Below, in pieces: positions 5,887 through 11,084 of a stretch of DNA of 11,084 nucleotides (position 1 is the first letter of the stretch; each line of letters opens with the position of its first letter). The stretch covers positions 1 through 11,084 of the forward strand of contig LGFB01000023.1 of assembly GCA_001508835.1 (NCBI GenBank), written 5' to 3'. Source of the stretch: a bacterium 42_11. Lineage in GTDB: Bacteria > Synergistota > GBS-1. A model generated the notes under the pieces. That model worked only from the letters and a program-made list of their open reading frames with translations. It did not search any database and was not told the DNA's origin. A program made the position numbers and the translations under genes.

Positions 5887-6222
5887 ATGAAAAGGATTCT
5901 CTTAACAGCAATTTTAATTTTTCTATTATCAGGTATCGGGTTAGCCCATCCTCCATCCTCAATAGAAGCCTATGTTGAGGAAAACAGCCTTAAATTAAAA
6001 ATAAAACATCTTGTATCAAATCCTTCCGACCATTATATAAACTCCGTTAAAGTCTTTAGGAACGGAAATCTCTTCTTTGATCAAACCTTCGATAAACAGG
6101 ATTCAAGGGATGGACTTCAACTTGAAATATCTATAAAGAATATTGAAAGCCCCACAAAGCTTCTTGTAGAGGCAACCTGCAATAAATGGGGAACCCTGAG
6201 GAAGGAAATAGAGATTAAATAG
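5887..6222 (+). CDS. Exported superoxide-reductase-like (desulfoferrodoxin-fold) small protein
   Basis: The product is 111 residues with a clear signal peptide (1-20, ending GLA), so the mature chain would begin with His21-Pro-Pro. The rest is about 90 residues of beta-strand character. Its order of features resembles the catalytic domain of superoxide reductase: an N-terminal His (H21), a KH...DHYI stretch (H41 and H49, compare PH...EHYI), and a final VEATCNKWG (C98, compare CNxHG). In true superoxide reductases four His and one Cys hold iron, and the last His is two residues after the Asn. Here that position is Trp101, so the site must differ. It may bind another metal, be an electron carrier, or be inactive. 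It ends the three-gene redox set. Its stop codon is 4 bp from the stop of the opposing sulfur-carrier gene. Confidence 0.6.
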   Translation: MKRILLTAILIFLLSGIGLAHPPSSIEAYVEENSLKLKIKHLVSNPSDHYINSVKVFRNGNLFFDQTFDKQDSRDGLQLEISIKNIESPTKLLVEATCNKWGTLRKEIEIK

Positions 6223-6226
6223 CGCG

Positions 6227-6442
6227 TTAACCTCCTCCAACGGGAGGAATTAAACGAACCTCAGAATGGGGTGCAATTTCGCCCTCAAGAGTTATCACCT
6301 TGCCGTTTGATATCGCTATTCCAAAGCGGTCAAGGGGGATAGAAAGCTTAACGAGAATTTCCCTTACGGTGAGGGGAGTATCCGTTTCGATTTTGAAAGT
6401 CTTTACCTCCCCATCTAAAAAGCTCAATACCTTTATGCTCAT
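6227..6442 (-). CDS. MoaD/ThiS-type ubiquitin-like sulfur carrier
   Basis: The 71-residue protein has a beta-grasp pattern, an LTVREILVKLSIPLDRF helix region (24-40) as in MoaD/ThiS, the phrase EVRLIPPVGGG at the end, and a C-terminal Gly-Gly. In this family the terminal Gly is adenylated by an E1-like enzyme and loaded with sulfur as a thiocarboxylate, then used for molybdopterin or tungstopterin, thiazole or other sulfur chemistry. No E1-like (MoeB/ThiF), MoaE or ThiG gene is in the window, so the pathway cannot be chosen. PPVxGG favours MoaD-like members. The start has GGAGGTGA 6-7 nt upstream. It is transcribed away from purK and faces the superoxide-reductase-like gene tail-to-tail. Confidence 0.85.
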   Translation of the reverse strand: MSIKVLSFLDGEVKTFKIETDTPLTVREILVKLSIPLDRFGIAISNGKVITLEGEIAPHSEVRLIPPVGGG

Positions 6443-6499
6443 ATCTTTTCACCTCCATGTATAATAATATATTATATTCGAAGAATCGGAGGTATGAAA
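6443..6499. promoter_or_regulatory. Short AT-rich divergent control region between the sulfur carrier and purK
   Basis: These 57 bp hold both ribosome sites and an AT-rich core with a 12-bp palindrome (6464-6475). TATAAT occurs on the plus strand at 6460-6465 and on the minus strand at 6476-6471. Neither has a good -35 at normal spacing, and the plus start would leave a very short leader. GGAGGT (6488-6493) abuts one ATG at 6494 and lies 6 nt from a second at 6500, favouring the latter for purK. No purine riboswitch would fit in this space. Confidence 0.4.
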
Positions 6500-7651
6500 A
6501 TGCCAAATATTTTAGGACTTCCCGCCGAAACCATCGGAATCATAGGCGGAGGACAGCTGGGCAAGATGCTGGCCGTAAGCGCATCGAAGATGGGGATCGA
6601 AATCATATCCTTAGACCCATCGCCGAACCCTCCGATATCCTCCCTATGTAAGGAGCTAATAGTGGGTAGCCTAATGGACGAAAGGAAGATTTTTGAAGTA
6701 GCGAAAAAGAGCGATCTTCTGACCTTCGAAATAGAACACATAAATGTAAAAGCCCTTAAGAAGCTCGTCGAGGAGGGATACAAGGTTTTCCCATCCCCAT
6801 CAATACTCGAGGTTATCAACGATAAGCTCAAGCAGAGAAAGTTTCTCCACGAAAGAGGATTCCCCGTGCCGAACTTCAAATACCTTCCTTTAGATGAGAT
6901 TAAATCGTTAAAGCCACCCTTCGTTCAAAAGGCACGAAGCGGAGGATACGATGGTAGGGGCGTATGCATAGTAAAAACCACGGAAGACCTGAAAAACCTG
7001 CTTCCCACGGACTCTTACATAGAGGAACTAATAGACATAGAAATAGAGTTTGCGGTATTAACAGCCAGAAACCAAAGAGGAGAAATAGCGACCTATCCCA
7101 TCGTGGAGATGGTCTTCAACGAGGAGGCAAACATCCTTGATATGCTCATTTCCCCCGCAAGGGTTCCCACAGAAGTTTCGAGGGAAGCTAAAAAGATCGC
7201 TGAAGCCTTCATTGAAGAGGTAAAGGGGGTAGGAGTTTTCGCAATAGAGATGTTTCTATCCGGAAGCGGTAAAATATTTATAAACGAGATTGCCCCTCGA
7301 GTTCACAATTCAGGACACCATACGATTGAATCCTGTCTAACAAGCCAGTTTGAGCAACACATCAGGGCTATCACCAACCTTCCCTTAGGAAGCACAAGGC
7401 AAATCCTGCCTGCCGTAATGATAAACCTGCTTGGGGAACCTGGATATCGAGGCAAGCCGGTAATAGTGGGCCTCGAAGAGGTTCTTAAGCTACCCGGCGT
7501 AAACGTCCATATATATGGTAAGATTGAAACGAGACCTTACAGGAAAATGGGACATGTTACAATAGTTGGAGACTCTATGGAAGATGTTATCAAGAAGGCA
7601 AAGATAGTTAAGGAAAAACTAAAGATAACGGGAGATGAGAGATATGAGTAG
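6500..7651 (+). CDS. purK: N5-carboxyaminoimidazole ribonucleotide synthetase PurK
   Basis: This ATP-grasp enzyme makes N5-CAIR from AIR, bicarbonate and ATP in purine synthesis. From ATG 6500 it is 383 residues, a normal length. The Rossmann-like start [15 protein letters not shown], the [10 protein letters not shown] phrase, [12 protein letters not shown] (ATP-grasp loop), IEEL...EIEFAVL, and the metal/ATP segment [19 protein letters not shown]...SQFEQH all match PurK closely. The in-frame ATG at 6494 directly abuts GGAGGT, so the second Met is the better start. purE follows with an 8-bp overlap, and PurE converts this product to CAIR. Confidence 0.96.
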   Translation: MPNILGLPAETIGIIGGGQLGKMLAVSASKMGIEIISLDPSPNPPISSLCKELIVGSLMDERKIFEVAKKSDLLTFEIEHINVKALKKLVEEGYKVFPSPSILEVINDKLKQRKFLHERGFPVPNFKYLPLDEIKSLKPPFVQKARSGGYDGRGVCIVKTTEDLKNLLPTDSYIEELIDIEIEFAVLTARNQRGEIATYPIVEMVFNEEANILDMLISPARVPTEVSREAKKIAEAFIEEVKGVGVFAIEMFLSGSGKIFINEIAPRVHNSGHHTIESCLTSQFEQHIRAITNLPLGSTRQILPAVMINLLGEPGYRGKPVIVGLEEVLKLPGVNVHIYGKIETRPYRKMGHVTIVGDSMEDVIKKAKIVKEKLKITGDERYE

Positions 7652-8174
7652 CTTGCCTGAAAAACCTCTGGTGGGGATAATTATGGGAAGCGATTCCGAC
7701 CTGGCGGTGATGAAAGGCGCCGCAGAGGTTTTAGAAGAGTTTGGTGTTCCCTTTGAGATAACCATCGTATCAGCTCATAGGACCCCAGAGAGGATGTTTG
7801 AATATGCAAAGAATGCCCAAAACAGAGGTATCGAGGTTATAATAGCCGGTGCTGGCGGAGCCGCGCATCTTCCGGGCATGACCGCCTCACTGACCACCTT
7901 ACCTGTAATAGGCGTTCCCGTGAAAGGCTCTTCCTTAGAAGGCCTCGACTCGCTCCTTTCCATAGTTCAAATGCCGAAAGGAGTCCCCGTCGCAACGGTC
8001 GCCATAAACAACGCCTACAACGCGGGGCTCTTGGCGGTCAGAATCCTTTCCATCAAATATCCAGAGTTAAGAGAAAGGCTCTCTAAATATCGCTTGAAAA
8101 TATACGATGAGGTAATCCAAAAGGCGAAAAAGCTTGAAGCTGACTACAGAAGCTATGAAGCAAAAAGAGGGTGA
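7644..8174 (+). CDS. purE: N5-CAIR mutase PurE (class I)
   Basis: The protein has 176 residues from ATG 7644. Class I PurE moves the carboxyl group of N5-CAIR to C4, giving CAIR. Visible active-site segments are [64 protein letters not shown] and [13 protein letters not shown], all with the key Ser-Asp, His and Gly-rich residues intact. The presence of PurK confirms the two-step bacterial route rather than the single AIR carboxylase of animals. An ATG at 7635 is in frame but sits directly on the GGGAG site, so 7644, 9 nt away, is preferred. It overlaps purK by 8 bp. A C-terminal helical tail rich in Lys/Glu extends past the core. Confidence 0.96.
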   Translation: MSSLPEKPLVGIIMGSDSDLAVMKGAAEVLEEFGVPFEITIVSAHRTPERMFEYAKNAQNRGIEVIIAGAGGAAHLPGMTASLTTLPVIGVPVKGSSLEGLDSLLSIVQMPKGVPVATVAINNAYNAGLLAVRILSIKYPELRERLSKYRLKIYDEVIQKAKKLEADYRSYEAKRG

Positions 8175-8179
8175 AGAAA

Positions 8180-8692
8180 GTGAATGTATCGAAAATAAAG
8201 GACCTCTTGGAAAGGTTAACGAAGGAGAAGGTTAAAGAATTCATCCTTATAAACCCAAAGGAGGTAGTTACAGCCGAGTGGGTCAGGCTAAAGTGTCAAT
8301 ACGGATGCGATGGATACGGCCTATGCTTAACCTGCCCCCCTTACAGTCCGGAGCCATCGAGGACAAGAAAGATCCTCGATTCCTACAGCATCGCCGCCTT
8401 ACTCTGGCAACCAAGGGGATGGCAAAATCTGAGAAGGGTATGTGCCGAACTTGAAAGGGAAATCTTTCTATCAGGTTACTATAAATCCTTCGCCATGCCC
8501 TCTGGCCCGTGCGAGTTATGTGAAGAATGCGCTCTTAAATACCCATGCAACCATCCGGAGCTTGCCCGTCCCTCCATGGAGGCATGCGGGATAGACGTAT
8601 ATGCAACGGTTCGGAAGTTTGGCCTTCCGATAGAAGTTGTAAAAGACGAAACCTGCATGGCAAACTACTACGGACTGCTACTAATAGAGTAA
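8180..8692 (+). CDS. DUF2284 cysteine-rich metal-binding protein
   Basis: The product is 170 residues from GTG 8180. GTG 8171 is also possible: it overlaps the purE stop as GTGA, but its AGAGG site has no spacing. Near the N-terminus, RLKCQYGCDGYGLCLTCPPYSP holds four Cys (CX3CX5CX2CPP). A second cluster, GPCELCEECALKYPCNHPE, has CX2CX2CX5C spacing like a ferredoxin site, and further Cys follow in SMEACGIDVYATVRKFG and ETCMANYY. This is the DUF2284 family, common in anaerobes and presumed to bind Fe-S or another metal; no reaction is established. Being inside a purine-to-ribonucleotide-reductase operon suggests constitutive housekeeping expression but does not reveal function. Confidence 0.85.
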   Translation: MNVSKIKDLLERLTKEKVKEFILINPKEVVTAEWVRLKCQYGCDGYGLCLTCPPYSPEPSRTRKILDSYSIAALLWQPRGWQNLRRVCAELEREIFLSGYYKSFAMPSGPCELCEECALKYPCNHPELARPSMEACGIDVYATVRKFGLPIEVVKDETCMANYYGLLLIE

Positions 8693-8694
8693 AA

Positions 8695-10665
8695 ATGAGA
8701 AGCCATTGGGTTTTTATCTTCCTCGGCATTCTCTTAATAATGGAGGCAAGCGCTTCAGCGCTGGAGATACTTCTTAACTACCCTCTACACGAGGTCTTAG
8801 AGGCGGATTTATCACCAGGGGGCGGGCTTCTTGCCACAGCTCACCCAGGCAACTTTATAGAGATTAGATCCTTAAAGCCCTTTTATCTTGACGGAAGACT
8901 CTATTCCGAAAAGAGGGATGAAATAGAGAGACTATGCTTCATAGATGAAAACAGGCTCTTAGCGGTAAGAAGGGAAGGAATCGAGCTCTGGGAAAGAAAA
9001 GGGATTAAAAGATGGAGCTTAGAAGCAAGGCTCCACAGGGAACCGGAAACCCCCGTAAGCTATGAGCAAGATCTCATTGCCTTTATGCCTTCCTATGAAG
9101 AGATAAAAATATACGAGGCTAAAAACAAGGAAGAGATTCTAACCATAAGGGAAACCCTCTTCGATGTTAAAGACCTTTCCCTTTCGAAAAACGGGGAAAC
9201 CCTGTTTGTCATATTAAAAACCGGTGAGGTTTTAGCATACCCAATTAAGGAAAGGGGTGAACCTATAGAGCTGGGAAAGATCAAGGATTATATAGACATA
9301 GAGGAAGGGAAGGTCCTCTTCTTGAACGGGAGAAGGGCAAGGATAGCCGATATAGGAACGTCCTCTACACTTCACGAAATCAGGCTTAAAGGGAGATGTG
9401 AAAAGGGAGTTTTGAAGGGGAGATATCTCCTTTTGCTTTCGGAGAAGGGAAAAGGATATCTTTATAAGCTCAAAGAAGGTGATTACCATCTTGAAAGGGA
9501 AATCACAAAACCCAAGAAGAAGCTAAAGATACACGAAAAGGGGCTTTTAAGCTGGGATGAGGAAGGTATAACCCTAAACGATGAAATCATCGCGTCAACC
9601 TTCAACCCCTTGAAGATACAGAGCTTCGCCCTTGAAGGAGAAAAGCTTGCCGAGGTAGGAGAAAACTTCGCCGTCGTCTGGGACTTAAGAAGCTTCTCTC
9701 CCGAGCTCTTTTTCGAAGGCAAGGTCATCCTCAAGGAGGGGAAGCTGTACCTGAAAGATAGGGAAGGCTATATATGCTATGACCTAAGAAGCGAAGAAAG
9801 TAGCGAAGTAAAAAGCATAAAAGAGGAAGGAGAAACCGTCTTAGATAAGGAAAGGCTTATTCTAAAGAAAGAAGGGCTTTACGATATGGATACCGAAGAA
9901 AGGCTTTTAGATTTGAGAGGAAAAAAGTTCTTCCCGTTTAAGAACCTGAGCTTCCTTGTCATCCTGGAAAGGGAAGAGCTTTTCATATATAACCTTAAAG
10001 GGAGAATTGCCGAAAGGATAAAACTGCCCTATAAGGAGGCCTTTGCAAACGAAGAAAAGGGTTTAATCGCGCTTCTATATCCCAACGAGCCCGGCTTTAT
10101 CCTCTTCGACATTAAAGGGAAAAGGGAAAAAGAGGCCATAGAGGAGAAACTTGGAAAGGTAAAAGAAGTTTCCTTTTTCGGTGATAACATCTTAGCGATA
10201 GGCGAAAACGGCCTTTCCATATTTAATGAAGAGGGAGAAGCCCTACACTTTGAGGAATTGAAGGGTATAGAAAAGGTAATAAAGGTAGATGAAAACCGAG
10301 CTCTTTTATCCTGTAGGGACGGAACCCTATGGCTATACTCGGTCAAAAGAAGGAGGCCCTTGGTTTATCATGACCTCAACGGCATAGTGAAAAGCGCTTG
10401 CCTGAAAGATGACAAAATCTTGGCCCTCCTTGAAACGGGGGAGCTTTACATCCTCCCTTCAAATAATGTAAGGCCATGGTTGTGCTTCCTTTTGTTCTCC
10501 CGTGATAATTGGATTATAATATCCTCGGAGAATTACTTTAACTCCTCCTTACAGGCCCAAACGAACGTCTTCTGGCTTGACGGCAAAAGCATATACGTGG
10601 GAGAAAGATTTATCGGGAAATATAAAGGACCGAGAGGGTTAAGGAGGATATGGAATGAGTTATAG
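8695..10665 (+). CDS. Exported beta-propeller (WD40-like, probably double) protein of unknown function
   Basis: From ATG 8695, 2 nt after the previous stop, the product is 656 residues. It starts with a signal peptide or signal anchor (MRSHWVFIFLGILLIMEASASA), so it should act outside the cytoplasmic membrane. The rest is a chain of about 14-15 short repeats averaging 40-45 residues, each with a hydrophobic strand, a charged turn and an aromatic/aliphatic strand, for example AVVWDLRS, LIAFMPSYEEIKIY, LFIYNLKG, ILAIGENGLSIFNEEGE and TLWLYSVKRRRP. That is enough for two seven-bladed propellers. Near the C-terminus, NWIIISSENYFNSS (605-618) resembles the W-x-x-x-TPEGYYxAS phrase seen in WD40-repeat proteins. 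Lys/Glu-rich composition fits a thermophile. An open frame continues upstream to 8545 but lies inside the DUF2284 gene. The 3' end overlaps nrdJ by 11 bp. Confidence 0.7.
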   Translation: MRSHWVFIFLGILLIMEASASALEILLNYPLHEVLEADLSPGGGLLATAHPGNFIEIRSLKPFYLDGRLYSEKRDEIERLCFIDENRLLAVRREGIELWERKGIKRWSLEARLHREPETPVSYEQDLIAFMPSYEEIKIYEAKNKEEILTIRETLFDVKDLSLSKNGETLFVILKTGEVLAYPIKERGEPIELGKIKDYIDIEEGKVLFLNGRRARIADIGTSSTLHEIRLKGRCEKGVLKGRYLLLLSEKGKGYLYKLKEGDYHLEREITKPKKKLKIHEKGLLSWDEEGITLNDEIIASTFNPLKIQSFALEGEKLAEVGENFAVVWDLRSFSPELFFEGKVILKEGKLYLKDREGYICYDLRSEESSEVKSIKEEGETVLDKERLILKKEGLYDMDTEERLLDLRGKKFFPFKNLSFLVILEREELFIYNLKGRIAERIKLPYKEAFANEEKGLIALLYPNEPGFILFDIKGKREKEAIEEKLGKVKEVSFFGDNILAIGENGLSIFNEEGEALHFEELKGIEKVIKVDENRALLSCRDGTLWLYSVKRRRPLVYHDLNGIVKSACLKDDKILALLETGELYILPSNNVRPWLCFLLFSRDNWIIISSENYFNSSLQAQTNVFWLDGKSIYVGERFIGKYKGPRGLRRIWNEL

Positions 10666-11084
10666 TCTATCAGAAACGATACTTAAAGGTAAAAGGTATT
10701 TCTTCCCAGGGGAAAAAAGCTATGAAGACCTCTGCCGAAGGGTGGCAAGGTGGCTTGCCACGGCTGAAGGAATCTTAAGAAAGAGCGAAAAGGAAGCCTA
10801 TCTTTGGGAAGAAAGGTTTTTTAATCTTTTTAAGGAAAAGCTTTTTTTGGGAAACTCTCCCCTCCTTTTTAACGCGGGAATAGGTGTCCTGCTAAAGGGG
10901 AAAGGAGACTTGCTTTATAAGGCCAAGCCTTCCTTGAAAGAATATGAAGAGATATACGAGGGCAGAATAGAAGGGGAATCGGGCTCGGCATGCTTCGTGG
11001 TTCCCATAGGGGATAGTCTGGAGGAAATATACGAGGCATTAAAGGCTCAGGGACTCATATTCAAAACGGGCGGAGGGGTAGGCA
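10655..11084 (+). CDS. nrdJ: Adenosylcobalamin-dependent (class II) ribonucleotide reductase, N-terminal part (partial)
   Basis: The 143 visible codons start at ATG 10655, 7 nt after a full AAGGAGG, and run off the right edge. The protein opens with SETILKGKRYFFPGEKSYEDLCRRVARW, typical of NrdJ, which lacks the ATP-cone at this point. FLGNSPLLFNAG then matches the FLPNSPTLxNAG segment, and GSACFVVPIGDSLEEIYEALKAQGLIFKTGGGVG holds the first redox-active Cys and the Gly-rich loop of the ten-stranded barrel. The enzyme reduces ribonucleotides to deoxyribonucleotides, using B12 to make its radical and working without oxygen. The other active-site cysteines are outside the window. The class II call rests on N-terminal wording; class I NrdA is the alternative. 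Confidence 0.88.
   Translation, partial: MSYSLSETILKGKRYFFPGEKSYEDLCRRVARWLATAEGILRKSEKEAYLWEERFFNLFKEKLFLGNSPLLFNAGIGVLLKGKGDLLYKAKPSLKEYEEIYEGRIEGESGSACFVVPIGDSLEEIYEALKAQGLIFKTGGGVG

Noticed and set aside
6230..6260. Hairpin between the ends of the superoxide-reductase-like gene and the sulfur-carrier gene (CCTCC/GGAGG) as a bidirectional terminator
   Set aside because: The stem is only about 5 bp, lies in codons for the PPVGGG end, and has no T-run on either side.
8545..8694. Upstream extension of the propeller-protein frame
   Set aside because: It lies within the DUF2284 gene in another frame and would hide a clear signal peptide that begins at 8695.
1..11084. CRISPR array, insertion sequence, attachment site or phage genes
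   Set aside because: I found no spaced direct repeats, transposase or integrase motifs or terminal inverted repeats. The tmRNA 3' end is a common integration site, but no integrase follows it and I saw no second copy of its 3' end in the window.

Overview
The window is bacterial. It carries smpB and a complete one-piece tmRNA gene, Shine-Dalgarno-led tightly packed operons and signal peptides. Several traits suggest an anaerobic, probably thermophilic lineage: proteins rich in Lys/Glu, heavy use of AGA/AGG and ATA codons, a class II (B12-type) ribonucleotide reductase, cysteine-rich Fe-S proteins and a superoxide-reductase-like protein. Base composition is moderate. I cannot name the phylum from sequence alone.

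Layout. (1) Positions 1-2625, minus strand: a predicted DEDD-type exonuclease, then a sodium:solute symporter and a Xaa-Pro-type M24 peptidase cut by the left edge. The last two are 9 bp apart and look like an import-and-hydrolyse pair. (2) Positions 2640-3510: a back-to-back promoter region drives the exonuclease leftward and smpB rightward. smpB has no leader and its stop codon lies 1 nt before the mature 5' end of ssrA (tmRNA). All four tmRNA pseudoknots, the tag frame and the alanine-type acceptor stem can be traced. (3) Positions 3553-4306: a small cupin gene, overlapping tail-to-tail with what looks like a shortened polyprenol/dolichol-kinase-like membrane protein. (4) Positions 4358-6222: a three-gene set encoding a NapH/NosR-like membrane Fe-S protein with an exported N-terminal domain, a 70-residue two-helix protein with an HX13H heme-type motif, and an exported superoxide-reductase-like protein whose last metal ligand is altered. 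(5) Positions 6227-6442, minus strand: a MoaD/ThiS-type sulfur carrier. (6) Positions 6500-11084: purK-purE (step 6 of purine synthesis), a DUF2284 cysteine-rich protein, an exported double beta-propeller-like protein and the start of nrdJ. These are all linked by overlaps or gaps of a few bases, so this is one long operon.

The most interesting parts are the smpB-ssrA junction, where tmRNA maturation should leave an smpB mRNA with essentially no leader and no trailer, and the redox set at 4358-6222, which has the parts expected for passing electrons across the membrane to an exported metalloprotein.
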